A stretch of DNA of 64,000 bases from 2-01-FULL-33-17 sp964474375 (GCA_964474375.1 CAYYSG010000001.1:62001-126000); one strand, 5' to 3'; positions 39,668 to 48,268 are shown, counted from the first letter of the stretch. A program made the numbers and translations. Notes: generated by a model from the sequence alone, not told the origin.

Positions 39668-40843
39668 ATGATAACACAGCAAGTCGTAACATATATTAAA
39701 GACCAACTAGCACGTGGTACTGATAGAACAAAAATCCGTACTAATCTTATTTCTGCTGGCTGGGTAGAATCTGATATTAACCAAGCTTTTTCTTTTGCGG
39801 AACCAGCAGGGCAATCAGCTGCTGTAAAAATAGCTCCGGCTTTTGCTATTGAGGAAGAAATGAAGCCTAAAATCCCAGTTGATAAAACCGAAATAAATCT
39901 GGACCCTGTTATGCCAGTTTTACAAAAAGATTCTGAAAAGAAAGAGCCTTCTAATCTTTCGGCTTTTGCTTATGGGGAACCAGCTCAAATGCCAGTCCAA
40001 AATACTCCGAAAGAACCAGCTCTTAAACAACAAGCTCCTGAAGCTAGTAACGATATTGTTATGCCTACACTGCAGACCCAGCCAGAAGTAGCTTCACCTA
40101 AAATCGAAGCATCTTTAAACAATATAGTTAAAACCCCTCTTTCGACTTCGCCTATGTTGAGTTCTATTCCAGCATCTAGTCCAATCAAAAATACTATTGA
40201 AACCGATGTGGTTCGCAACTTTGAATCAGCATCTGGTCCGGCTATGAATAGTGTAGTTAAAAAATCAGGTAGTCCAGTCCTAAAAGTAATCGCATTTTTG
40301 CTGTTTTTAGTTTTGATATTAGGTAATGCTTATATGTGGTTCGTGGTTTGGCCAGGGATGCAAGTTGTTAATATGGATACTTCTAATAACAGTATGAATA
40401 ACTCAATGCAGTCTGAACGTACAGCAAACACCGAAATAGAAAATGTTGTAGCTACTGCTGAAACTAGTAACCAAATCGTAATGAATCCTGTGTCTAACGA
40501 ATTAGCAATACCGGCATCTAGCTTGTTATCATCAGCAGCAAATTATTTTACACAGTTTAATTCATATGGTTCCGTTAATATGTCGCTTGGGTCTTGTGCT
40601 GTTAGTGGTACAGTGTTTAGTAATATGGATGTTAAAAAATCTATCGAAGACATGTCCCGTATTACAGGCCGAGTTCCTCAGTGTGCATTGTCTACGGATG
40701 CATCTAGTACTGTAGCTAACCGTACTACTAATTATTTAGTTTATATCCCAATGGAAGACGGCGGGTATTGCGTAGACAGTACTGGTGCTAGTCTGATGGT
40801 TTCTAAAAGCCCAACCGGCACAAGTTGCGCAACAGGGCTATAA
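39668..40843 (+). CDS. Membrane protein with CPR-type N-terminal helical motif
   Basis: The start is placed at MITQQVV (39668): TATAAT (39655-39660) ends 7 nt before it, and a longer frame to 39638 overlaps the promoter and upstream terminator. The first 40 residues (TYIKDQLARGTDRTKIRTNLISAGWVESDINQAF) match a helix pair I recall at the N terminus of many CPR membrane proteins (GW-x3-DI-x2-AF). A long Pro/Ala-rich disordered linker follows. One transmembrane helix (about 213-238) and an exported domain with three cysteines come next, ending in NYLVYIPMEDGGYCVDSTG, which resembles minor pilin C-terminal domains. Function unknown; a pilus-related role is possible. Confidence 0.65.
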   Translation: MITQQVVTYIKDQLARGTDRTKIRTNLISAGWVESDINQAFSFAEPAGQSAAVKIAPAFAIEEEMKPKIPVDKTEINLDPVMPVLQKDSEKKEPSNLSAFAYGEPAQMPVQNTPKEPALKQQAPEASNDIVMPTLQTQPEVASPKIEASLNNIVKTPLSTSPMLSSIPASSPIKNTIETDVVRNFESASGPAMNSVVKKSGSPVLKVIAFLLFLVLILGNAYMWFVVWPGMQVVNMDTSNNSMNNSMQSERTANTEIENVVATAETSNQIVMNPVSNELAIPASSLLSSAANYFTQFNSYGSVNMSLGSCAVSGTVFSNMDVKKSIEDMSRITGRVPQCALSTDASSTVANRTTNYLVYIPMEDGGYCVDSTGASLMVSKSPTGTSCATGL

Positions 40844-40868
40844 AAAAATCCCCGAAAGGGGATTTTTA
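40844..40868 (+). terminator. Terminator after the 39668-40843 gene
   Basis: The stem AAAAATCCCC/GGGGATTTTT with GAAA tetraloop (40844-40853 / 40858-40867). Confidence 0.85.
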
Positions 40869-40932
40869 AATTAAGCTATTATTTGAATTTATTATAAATT
40901 GTGTTATATTCCATATACGCAAAAGCGTGTAT

Positions 40933-41005
40933 GGGGGTTATGGTGTAACGGTTAACACTGAGGTTTGTGGAACCTTCAATCTGGGTTCGATTCCCAGTAG
41001 CCCCC
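40933..41005 (+). tRNA. tRNA-His (anticodon GUG)
   Basis: The acceptor stem GGGGTTA/TAGCCCC with an extra 5' G (40933) opposite C at position 73, the hallmark of bacterial tRNA-His. The anticodon loop is TTGTGGA, and the T-stem is CTGGG/CCCAG. A run of C's follows, with no exact CCA. Confidence 0.94.
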
Positions 41006-41013
41006 CCCAAAAA

Positions 41014-41045
41014 AAACAAAAATCCCTGAAAAGGGATTTTTGTTT
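41014..41045 (+). terminator. Terminator after tRNA-His
   Basis: The stem ACAAAAATCCCT/AGGGATTTTTGT with GAAA tetraloop. Confidence 0.85.
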
Positions 41046-41129
41046 TGGTGAATAAAAAAGAAAACCTCCTGTAATTGATCAAAGTTTTTGACTTTTTTGT
41101 GAAAATATGTTTTTATAAAAGAAAAAATA

Positions 41130-41801
41130 ATGAAACAAATAGCTTTACAATATCAACAGTATTATGTTGGTCAAGAAAATTATTATCACAATTTCAACCA
41201 TGCTCTATGGGTTGTAGATAAAGGTTTGGAAATACTAGATTCAAGTAATTTACCAGATTATCTAAAACTCATATATGTACATGCTATGGCGTGTCATGAC
41301 GCTGGTCATTTAAATGGATTGCAGAAAAGTGATAGGGAAAACGTAGACAAAGCCCTAAAGATATTTAGCAGGCATTCAAAAGAAGACATAGGTCTAAATT
41401 TACCAAAAGTAGCAATTGCGGGATTGATAATAGATTCTACTTGTGTACCTTATAAGTCAGCTGATCGGTTAATGGCTGAATATAATATTAAGAATAGACA
41501 TGTTAAATCTCTCATAGATTTAGCCAGAGATGTTGACCATCTTGGTATTATAGGAATTGAGGATGCTAATCAACGAATGCGAGCTTTAGTTGGGTTTATG
41601 CGTGAGAATCTCAGGTCTACAAGTAAAGAAAATTTACTTAATAGCTACGAATCTCATACTAGAAAATTTTTCCAATCACTACCTAATTTTTTTAGTACTA
41701 CCTATGCTAAAGAATGGGCTCATTCCAATCTTTCAAGAATGGAAGAATGGCAGCTTGAAATGACCCCAGAAGCTATAAAAATAGCATCTATTAATATTTG
41801 A
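41130..41801 (+). CDS. HD-domain metal-dependent phosphohydrolase
   Basis: A 223-residue soluble HD-superfamily protein; the substrate cannot be told. Metal-binding residues appear in order: YYHNFNHALWVV (H20, H24), AMACHDAGH (H56-D57, H60) and a later DVDHLGI (about 133-139). This YHNxxH...HDxGH pattern is like that of predicted nucleotide phosphohydrolases. A promoter-like TTGACT (41088-41093) with an AT-rich -10 lies upstream. It uses TGA as stop codon. It is flanked by tRNA-His and an HTTM gene and has its own terminator. Confidence 0.8.
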   Translation: MKQIALQYQQYYVGQENYYHNFNHALWVVDKGLEILDSSNLPDYLKLIYVHAMACHDAGHLNGLQKSDRENVDKALKIFSRHSKEDIGLNLPKVAIAGLIIDSTCVPYKSADRLMAEYNIKNRHVKSLIDLARDVDHLGIIGIEDANQRMRALVGFMRENLRSTSKENLLNSYESHTRKFFQSLPNFFSTTYAKEWAHSNLSRMEEWQLEMTPEAIKIASINI

Positions 41802-41816
41802 TCATAAAAACTTTTT

Positions 41817-41848
41817 AAATGGCTGCTTGATAGTAGCCATTTTTATTT
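41817..41848 (+). terminator. Terminator after the HD gene
   Basis: The stem AAATGGCT with AGCCATTT and its flanks, followed by a T-run. Confidence 0.7.
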
Positions 41849-41865
41849 AGTGTCTAGTCATATGC

Positions 41866-41871
41866 TATAAT
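41866..41871 (+). promoter_or_regulatory. -10 box of the HTTM gene (leaderless)
   Basis: The extended -10 TGCTATAAT (TATAAT at 41866-41871) ends 6 nt before the ATG at 41878. Confidence 0.7.
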
Positions 41872-41877
41872 GGTCTA

Positions 41878-43665
41878 ATGCTTTCTTATTTTAAAAGAAT
41901 ATTCTCATTAGACTACCGCTCACTCGCTATTATGCGAATGTTCATTGGTCTAACTCTACTGGCGGACATTATCCAAAGAACTAGATCCCTAACAGCCCAT
42001 TATGCCGATGCCGGTGTGTTGCCACGTTCAGGGCTCCTATCTATCTGGAACGAATCAGGATTTTGGTCAATTTATTTTTTAAATGGTAGTCCATTGTTTG
42101 TGGCTATCATTTTTTTTGTTACTGCTGTATTTGCGGTCATGATGATAGTTGGGTACAAAACACGCATTGCAACTATTGCTTCATTTTTCTTACTTATATC
42201 ACTACATGTTAGGAACCCAATAGTCTTGCAGGGTGGGGATGTAGCGCTACGGGTGATACTTTTCTTTATGATGTTTTTGCCTTTGGGCCAACGCATGTCC
42301 GTCGACACTATAGTTGGCGAAGCTAAATACCCTAAAGAAAAAGAATATTTTAGTCCAGCATCTATTGCGTATGTAATTCAGTTTTTAATTATATGGACAA
42401 TGTCTGGATTTTTAAAAACCGGTGCTCCTTGGGTGACAAATGCTACAGCTGTAGCTATGGCACTGCATCTTGAATCATTTGTTACCAACTTTGGAATGTG
42501 GCTACGTTCTATAGACAGTGCAATGTATTTTATAACTACAGCTACACTTATAATTGAACGCTATGTTTTTGTATTGTTTATTACACCTGTTCAGCGCGAC
42601 ATGGGTAGACTAGCCGGACTAATACTAACAACTACTTTAATAATCGGATTCAATTTATCTTTCAGGTTGGGTCTTTTTGGGATGATTATGTTTTCTATAT
42701 CACTTGGGCTTTTACCAGGGTATTTTTGGGACCATATCATAATGCCATTACGTAAAATAGCTTCATCGAAGAGTCAAAAAGGTATGACAATATTTTACGA
42801 TGGGGATTGCTCGTTCTGTTCCCGTATATCCAAGGTTACTGCAGGGATGTTGCTACTACACCCAGAAACTAAAATAATCTTCAGTGGTAGCGATCCTGAG
42901 GCCTACAGCACTATGCATTCAGCTCATTCATGGGTAGTACGCGACCATAACGGCGTTAGTTATACTGGATTCCGTGCATTTGTGGCCCTGATGCAGTCAG
43001 CATTCTTTTATAGAATATTTGCACCTGTATTTTTACTGACTCCTATTATGTATATAGGCGAAAATATATATAGAATGGTAGCTCACAATAGGCCAATGAC
43101 CTGTAGTGTGGATATGCCGGACAAGCCCATAAAAAAACAAAACAAAAGAATAAAAAATATATTTATTATTGTAATGCTTGGTTTTGTCGTTGTTTGGAAT
43201 ATTAGTTCTTTGCCGAGCTATTCTAGATATAAAAAGCCAAAATTTATTGAAAAATCTTTGTTAATTTTTAGACTTGATCAAAAATGGAACATGTTTGCGC
43301 CATATCCTACAACTGAAGACGGTTTCTTTGTTATGCCGGGTGTTTTGCGTGACGGTAGTAGTGTTGATATATATAGCGGTAGTACAAACATTAGTTATCT
43401 AAAACCCCAAAACATGGCATGGATATATCAAAATCAAAGATGGCAAAAATACCTGATGAACCTTTGGCTTAAAGACTTTTCAAACTATCGTTTGGGTTAT
43501 GGGCAGTACTTGTGCAGGGAATGGAATGCGCATAATATCCATGAGAAGAATTTAATGACTTTTGAAATCCTGTATATTCTCGAAGAAACCGATATAAATA
43601 CACTAAAAGAATCCGAACCTGTCCCGGTCAGCATTTGGCAACATCAATGCTTCTCTGACTCATAA
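41878..43665 (+). CDS. HTTM membrane protein fused to a DCC thiol-disulfide domain
   Basis: The 595 residues combine two known modules. Residues 1 to about 290 form a multi-pass HTTM (vitamin-K-carboxylase-like) membrane domain. It has SLAIMRMFIGLTLLADI, HYADAGVLPR and the loop HVRNPIVLQGGDVALRVILFFMMFLPLGQR. From about 302 the sequence MTIFYDGDCSFCSRI begins a DCC/DUF393 thiol-oxidoreductase-like domain with its DGxCxxC motif. A further transmembrane helix (about 425-445) and an extracytoplasmic C-terminal domain follow. The substrate is unknown; the CxxC next to a membrane enzyme suggests redox chemistry at the membrane. Confidence 0.82.
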   Translation: MLSYFKRIFSLDYRSLAIMRMFIGLTLLADIIQRTRSLTAHYADAGVLPRSGLLSIWNESGFWSIYFLNGSPLFVAIIFFVTAVFAVMMIVGYKTRIATIASFFLLISLHVRNPIVLQGGDVALRVILFFMMFLPLGQRMSVDTIVGEAKYPKEKEYFSPASIAYVIQFLIIWTMSGFLKTGAPWVTNATAVAMALHLESFVTNFGMWLRSIDSAMYFITTATLIIERYVFVLFITPVQRDMGRLAGLILTTTLIIGFNLSFRLGLFGMIMFSISLGLLPGYFWDHIIMPLRKIASSKSQKGMTIFYDGDCSFCSRISKVTAGMLLLHPETKIIFSGSDPEAYSTMHSAHSWVVRDHNGVSYTGFRAFVALMQSAFFYRIFAPVFLLTPIMYIGENIYRMVAHNRPMTCSVDMPDKPIKKQNKRIKNIFIIVMLGFVVVWNISSLPSYSRYKKPKFIEKSLLIFRLDQKWNMFAPYPTTEDGFFVMPGVLRDGSSVDIYSGSTNISYLKPQNMAWIYQNQRWQKYLMNLWLKDFSNYRLGYGQYLCREWNAHNIHEKNLMTFEILYILEETDINTLKESEPVPVSIWQHQCFSDS

Positions 43666-43704
43666 AAATACACCCCATAGGAATTCCTATGGGGGTGTAT
43701 TTTT
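43665..43704. terminator. Bidirectional terminator between the HTTM gene and rpmB
   Basis: The stem AATACACCCCATAGG / CCTATGGGGGTGTATT (one extra G) with loop AATT, flanked by A and T runs. Confidence 0.85.
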
Positions 43705-43709
43705 TTATG

Positions 43710-43961
43710 CTATTTAACTTTGATTAAACCAGCTTTTTTAAGAGTAGCGAATGCACCATTCTTAGTTATAGTGCGTAGGCCTTTTGTTGATACTTCGATA
43801 CGAACAGATTGACCTAGTTCAGGAACAAAAACCTTCTTTTTTTGAAGATTAGGGTAACGACGGCGTGAGCCAGTCGGTTGGTACTTGGTCGCACGAACAC
43901 GGTTGGAATATCCACCGCCGACACGAGAAGTTTTTTTAGTTATTGCGCAGGTTTTTGCCAT
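43710..43961 (-). CDS. rpmB: Ribosomal protein bL28
   Basis: 50S protein, 83 residues. It starts MAKTCAITKKTSRVGGGYSNRVRATKYQPTGSRRR, with the family N-terminal C-x-I-T pattern but no second CxxC zinc pair. It ends VSTKGLRTITKNG(A)... with AGLIKVK. It is transcribed alone on the minus strand and diverges from the M50 protease gene; the two ATGs are 45 bp apart. Confidence 0.94.
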   Translation of the reverse strand: MAKTCAITKKTSRVGGGYSNRVRATKYQPTGSRRRYPNLQKKKVFVPELGQSVRIEVSTKGLRTITKNGAFATLKKAGLIKVK

Positions 43962-44005
43962 ATAATATTTGTTTTAAGTTACCAGAGCATGGTATCATGA
44001 AATAT

Positions 44006-44614
44006 ATGAATACGCAAGTCGACAAGCTTTTTTACCTGATTGTTTTGATTTTTTCTATAGTTATTCACGAAATAGCCCATGGATATGCTGCTCTTTACTA
44101 TGGGGACACTACAGCGCGCGACCATGGCAGGCTGACCCTAAACCCTATAAAACATATTGATATGTTTGGGTCTATTATTTTGCCATTGATACTGTTTGTC
44201 ACAGGTTCACCATATATGGTGGGCTGGGCTAAACCCGTACCATATAACCCTATGAATTTACGCGACGAAAAAAAGGGCACCAGACTGGTGGCTTTTGCTG
44301 GAATATTAGCAAATCTTAGCGTGGCTGTTGTTTTTGCTATTGTGGTAAGAATCTTCGGACTTAATCTACCTGAACAAATGTTGCAGTTATTCCTACTTGT
44401 TATAATTGTAAATCTTGTTTTAGCTGTATTTAACTTACTGCCTGTGCCACCACTGGATGGTTCTAAAATTCTAGCCAGCTTTGGGTCTGCACGGTTCCGC
44501 GCTATTGTGGAATACCCACAAGGCATACTAATGATATTTTTCTTTATCATTGCTATTATGCTTTGGCGTTACATTTCACCGGTGGTTTTTTATCTGTACA
44601 ACGTGCTTGTTTAA
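44006..44614 (+). CDS. Site-2 protease-like M50 family membrane metalloprotease
   Basis: Intramembrane zinc protease, 202 residues. The zinc motif IHEIAHGYAALYYGD (HExxH) lies in the first transmembrane helix. The second catalytic region VFNLLPVPPLDGSKIL (NPxPPLDG-like) is in a later helix, with four to five transmembrane segments in total. GWAKPVPYNPMNLRDEKKGTRLVAFAGILANL is a typical M50 core. The start is placed at MNTQVDK, with TATCAT (43993-43998) 7 nt upstream; a longer frame overlaps rpmB. It may cleave membrane-bound regulators or act in maintenance; the substrate is unknown. Confidence 0.9.
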   Translation: MNTQVDKLFYLIVLIFSIVIHEIAHGYAALYYGDTTARDHGRLTLNPIKHIDMFGSIILPLILFVTGSPYMVGWAKPVPYNPMNLRDEKKGTRLVAFAGILANLSVAVVFAIVVRIFGLNLPEQMLQLFLLVIIVNLVLAVFNLLPVPPLDGSKILASFGSARFRAIVEYPQGILMIFFFIIAIMLWRYISPVVFYLYNVLV

Positions 44615-44645
44615 ACATTGCCTATCCGTGTATACTTAGAGTTAC

Positions 44646-46727
44646 ATGAAGAAGTTTTTTTCTTTACTCGCATTTTTTTTCAGTTTTGCAGCATTAGTTT
44701 ATGCTGCCACTATTGGTATTATTGATAGTACTGACAAATACGCCAAAGTTTTAGCTGGTCCTTATGCTGGTACACAAATTGATTTTCGGCCTAATGACAC
44801 AGCTACAGTTCAAGCCGTCGAAGTTCATTCTGATAGGCTCCGAGGGTATGCTTGGGGTGAAGCTACTGGTTACATTGTCCTCTCTTGTGAAGACACAAAC
44901 AGTGGTTGCTCTGGTACCAATGGTAATTTCAAAGTCACTAATGATGGTAATGGTAATTTGGCTGGTTTCGCATGGGGTGCTAACACCGGCTGGGTTTCCT
45001 TTAGTTGTTCGAACTCTACATCAAGCTGTTCGGGTGGTGCTGGTGCATGGGGAGTATCCATAAATACAAGTACTGGTGAATTTAGCGGACATGCTTGGTC
45101 TCAAAATTTTGGTTATATAAAATTTGATTGTTCATCAGCTGACTCATGTTTAACAACAGACTGGCGACCAAGTTCTGGTACTTCTTCTGGCGGAGGAGGA
45201 GGTGGTGGTACCTCTACAACAACAGGTACTACTACTGGTACTACGACTGGTGAAGATGATGAAGAAGAAGACGGTGATGGGTTTCCTTGTTCTTTAATTT
45301 TCTATAGATTATACGGACGTTGTCCTGGTGACCCAGAAAATACCACTGGTACAACAACAGGTACTACCACTGGACAAGACACTGTAGGCACTACTACAGG
45401 TCAGACTACAACCGGACAAACTACTACTGGTCAAACAACGACTGGTACTACTACTGGTCAAACAACAACAGGGCAGACTACTACTGGTCAAACCACAGGT
45501 TTTGGTACCACTGGTGGAACTGGCACTGGACAAAATGGTGGTACTGGATTTGGATCAACTGGTGCGGGTAGTAGTACTGGTTTTGGGTCAACTGGGTTTG
45601 GTGCTACTGGTACAGGTAGTGCTACTACTGGAACAAGTTCTAGTGGTAGTACCGGTACATCATCAGGTACATTTGGTAGAACCAATGTTATTCTGACTGG
45701 TGGCTTGCGCGATATTTTAAAAACTAGTAACAGCCAAGAATTCATCGATGGCGTTGCTGATGCTGTAGCCGGGGCTATTCCTATCGGAGGAATAATTGCT
45801 GGTATGATAGCCGCACTGGCTGCGCTCTTTTTCGTAAATGCAGTTTCCTTTTCAGAACTTTTGTTTTTGCCAGCGCGTATTTGGTCATCTCTACTACTAT
45901 TTTTCGGCATAGCGAAAAAGCCTTGGGGTGTTGTGTATGACTCTTTGACAAAACAACCCATCGACCCAGCTTATGTAACACTAATAGATGCTGTTACAAA
46001 TGAAGAAGTTTCATCATCTCTAACTGACATCAATGGACGTTATGGTTTTGATAATGTTAAAAAAGGTAAATACCGTATTGAGGCTAGTAAAACTCACTAT
46101 AAATTTCCATCAAATTATTTAAAGGGTCATACAGCAGACGATATTTACGAGGATTTATATTTCGGTCAAGAATTCGTTGTAGAGGAAGATGGAGCTTTGA
46201 TTACTAAAAATATCCCAATTGATGCAGAATCTATCGACTGGAACGAAGTAGCTAAAAAAGAGCAAAACCTGATGTCTTTCAACCCTATTAGGGAATCACG
46301 CTGGCAAAAAATAGCCCATCTTATATTTATTGCTGGGTTCATTGCATCAATACTGTTTATGATATCTTTGCCTGTACTCGGTAACAAAATCTCACTTATT
46401 TTCTATATAGTAGCGGGTATTTTGATGTACGTATTGCGTATTCCGAAAATCCGAGCAATGTTCTCACGCTCACATGCTATTGTTATCGAATCCAGACTGG
46501 ATGCTCCTTTGCCATTCGCTATGGTGGAAATCAAAAACCCAGAAACCGGTGTGGTCGTAACCAAACGCGTTACTAACCAAGATGGTATGTTCTATGCACT
46601 TCTTGAAAAAGGTAATTATCAGGTGGCTATTTCCAAGTCTGAAAAGGTGGGTAGTTATACTAAAATATTCGAATCTAACCCATTGTCTGTAAAGAAAGGA
46701 TTCATTAGTTCTAAATTTGAAGTCTAA
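44646..46727 (+). CDS. Surface protein with GxAW repeats and Gly/Thr-rich linker
   Basis: A 693-residue exported protein. A signal peptide (1-21) is followed by three repeats of G-[YFH]-A-W-x4-G-[YW]-[IV]-x-[FL]-x-C (67-81, 107-121, 148-162). A Thr/Gly/Gln low-complexity region with TTTGQ repeats (about 175-340) follows. One or two membrane segments (about 375-420) and a carboxypeptidase-regulatory-like beta domain (about 423-490, GVVYDSLTKQPIDPAYVTLIDAVT...GRYGF) come next. Two more membrane helices (about 555-600) and a second such domain (about 615-670) end the protein. TATACT (44631-44636) ends 9 nt before the ATG. It is probably a cell-surface display protein; the binding target is unknown. 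Confidence 0.75.
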   Translation: MKKFFSLLAFFFSFAALVYAATIGIIDSTDKYAKVLAGPYAGTQIDFRPNDTATVQAVEVHSDRLRGYAWGEATGYIVLSCEDTNSGCSGTNGNFKVTNDGNGNLAGFAWGANTGWVSFSCSNSTSSCSGGAGAWGVSINTSTGEFSGHAWSQNFGYIKFDCSSADSCLTTDWRPSSGTSSGGGGGGGTSTTTGTTTGTTTGEDDEEEDGDGFPCSLIFYRLYGRCPGDPENTTGTTTGTTTGQDTVGTTTGQTTTGQTTTGQTTTGTTTGQTTTGQTTTGQTTGFGTTGGTGTGQNGGTGFGSTGAGSSTGFGSTGFGATGTGSATTGTSSSGSTGTSSGTFGRTNVILTGGLRDILKTSNSQEFIDGVADAVAGAIPIGGIIAGMIAALAALFFVNAVSFSELLFLPARIWSSLLLFFGIAKKPWGVVYDSLTKQPIDPAYVTLIDAVTNEEVSSSLTDINGRYGFDNVKKGKYRIEASKTHYKFPSNYLKGHTADDIYEDLYFGQEFVVEEDGALITKNIPIDAESIDWNEVAKKEQNLMSFNPIRESRWQKIAHLIFIAGFIASILFMISLPVLGNKISLIFYIVAGILMYVLRIPKIRAMFSRSHAIVIESRLDAPLPFAMVEIKNPETGVVVTKRVTNQDGMFYALLEKGNYQVAISKSEKVGSYTKIFESNPLSVKKGFISSKFEV
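45342..45510 (+). repeat. 15-bp coding tandem repeat (TTTGQ)
   Basis: Imperfect 15-bp units such as ACTACTGGTCAAACA encode repeated Thr-Thr-Thr-Gly-Gln. They lie inside the surface-protein gene. Such arrays may vary in copy number by slippage. Confidence 0.8.
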
Positions 46728-46736
46728 AAACCACTT

Positions 46737-46760
46737 AACCCCCTTTATCAAGGGGGTTTC
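46737..46760 (+). terminator. Terminator after the surface-protein gene
   Basis: The stem AACCCCCT/AGGGGGTT with a 6-nt loop (46737-46744 / 46751-46758). Confidence 0.7.
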
Positions 46761-46772
46761 GCTAGATTTTCC

Positions 46773-46802
46773 TTGACATTCATTACCATTTAGTGCTAGG
46801 AT
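46773..46802 (+). promoter_or_regulatory. tuf promoter
   Basis: TTGACA (46773-46778), an 18-bp spacer and TAGGAT (46797-46802), preceded by TGC (extended -10). The same TGCTAGGAT box drives rpsS. Confidence 0.78.
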
Positions 46803-46984
46803 TCTTGTAACGGCACTCTTTGGGGCTTTTTTATTTTGCCCAAAAATCGAAAAAGAGGGCCAATTTATTATTATTTATAAGTATATTTTAACCTTTTAGG
46901 GTACTAATTTGGGTCTATACATAGCGAATGTTCTCGCTCTATGTATGAATCTACAAATTAGTCCATAAAAGTCAAAAAAGCTAT
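46803..46984 (+). promoter_or_regulatory. Structured leader of tuf
   Basis: A leader of about 175 nt. ACTAATTTG (46903-46911) pairs with CAAATTAGT (46954-46962). Inside, TACATAGCGA (about 46919-46928) pairs with TCGCT-CTATGTA (46933-46944) with a 2-nt bulge. It ends 22 nt before the ATG and may control translation. No known leader class was recognised. Confidence 0.6.
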
Positions 46985-48184
46985 ATGGCACAAGATTTTG
47001 ATCGTTCAAAGCCACACGTTAACGTAGGTACTATCGGACACGTTGACCACGGTAAAACAACATTAACAGCAGCTATCCTTACAGTTCTAGGACGTGAAGG
47101 TAACGGCTATGGTTCAAAAATGAAGTCAGTTGACCAAATTGACTCTGCTCCAGAAGAAAAAGCTCGTGGTATTACTATTGCTCTTTCTCACAACGAGTAC
47201 GAAACTCCTACTCGTCACTACGCTCACATTGATGCTCCTGGTCACGCGGACTACATCAAAAACATGATTACTGGTGCGGCTCAAATGGATGGTGCAGTTC
47301 TAGTAGTTGCAGCAACAGATGGTGCTATGCCACAAACACGCGAACACGTTTTGCTTGCAAAACAAGTTGGCGTGCCTCGTATTATCGTTTTCCTAAACAA
47401 ATGCGACATGGTGGATGATCCAGATATGCTAGACCTAGTTGAAGAAGAATTGCGTGAACTCCTTACAAAACAAGGGTTTGACGGTGCTAATGCTCCAGTT
47501 ATTCGTGGTTCAGGTCTTAAAGCTCTTGAAGAAGCTGATAACTCTGGTCCATATTCACAAAAAGTTCTTGAGCTTGCAAAAGCGTTGGATGAATACATTC
47601 CAATGCCAGAACGTGATGTTACAAAGCCTTTCCTAATGCCTATCGAAGACATCTTTTCTATCGAAGGACGTGGAACTGTTGTTACAGGTAAAATCGAACG
47701 TGGTGTTGTAAAAGTAGGTGAAGAAGTTGAAATCGTTGGTATTAAAGATACAGTTAAAACTACTATCACTGGTATCGAAATGTTCAACAAAAACCTAAAA
47801 GAAGGTATTGCAGGAGATAACGCGGGTATTCTAATCCGTGGTATCAAAAAAGAAGACGTTACTCGTGGTCAAGTTCTTGCAAAGACTGGTTCAGTTACTC
47901 CACACTCAAACTTTGAATGTGAAGTTTACATCTTGAAAAAGGAAGAAGGTGGACGTCATACTCCATTCTTTACTGGATACAAACCACAATTCTATGTTCG
48001 TACAACAGACGTAACAGGGGACTGTGCTTTGCCAGCAGGAGTAGAAATGGTTATGCCTGGTGATACTGTAAAACTTACTGTAAAACTAGTTACTCCAGTT
48101 GCTCTTGAAGAATCAACACGCTTTGCGGTTCGTGAAGGTGGACGTACAGTTGGTGCGGGTGTTGTAACAAAAATCATCGCTTAA
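46985..48184 (+). CDS. tuf: Translation elongation factor Tu
   Basis: GTPase that delivers aminoacyl-tRNA to the ribosome. The 399 residues carry the G motifs GHVDHGKTT (19-27 region), DAPGHADY, NKCDMVDD and a G5-like GSGLKAL, plus the effector motif EKARGITIALSH. Domains II and III follow with the usual ending GAGVVTKII. It is followed by a TATAACC repeat and rpsJ. There is no fusA or rpsL upstream, so the str operon is split. A long structured leader lies upstream. Confidence 0.97.
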   Translation: MAQDFDRSKPHVNVGTIGHVDHGKTTLTAAILTVLGREGNGYGSKMKSVDQIDSAPEEKARGITIALSHNEYETPTRHYAHIDAPGHADYIKNMITGAAQMDGAVLVVAATDGAMPQTREHVLLAKQVGVPRIIVFLNKCDMVDDPDMLDLVEEELRELLTKQGFDGANAPVIRGSGLKALEEADNSGPYSQKVLELAKALDEYIPMPERDVTKPFLMPIEDIFSIEGRGTVVTGKIERGVVKVGEEVEIVGIKDTVKTTITGIEMFNKNLKEGIAGDNAGILIRGIKKEDVTRGQVLAKTGSVTPHSNFECEVYILKKEEGGRHTPFFTGYKPQFYVRTTDVTGDCALPAGVEMVMPGDTVKLTVKLVTPVALEESTRFAVREGGRTVGAGVVTKIIA

Positions 48185-48225
48185 TTAGGTGTCAGGTAAA
48201 TAGGTTACAGGTGCAGGATTTAAAA

Positions 48226-48258
48226 CCCTATAACCTATAACCTATAACCTCAAACCTT
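48226..48258. repeat. TATAACC tandem repeat before rpsJ
   Basis: Three consecutive TATAACC units (ending in CAAACC) lie between tuf and rpsJ. They match the arrays before ppa and tig. The stretch just before it (about 48187-48212, GGTTACAGG) contains an inverted, degenerate copy. Confidence 0.6.
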
Positions 48259-48268
48259 CCCCTGTAAT

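Noticed and set aside
40879..41082. 67-codon minus-strand ORF
   Set aside because: It is antisense to tRNA-His and its terminator; a translation of tRNA complement.
45342..45510. Possible CRISPR-like direct repeats
   Set aside because: The 15-bp units have no spacers and encode an in-frame TTTGQ array in a surface protein.
47281..47847. 188-codon minus-strand ORF
   Set aside because: It lies entirely antisense to the well-conserved tuf gene; the residue composition (Ser/Ile/Arg-rich) is that of a shadow frame.
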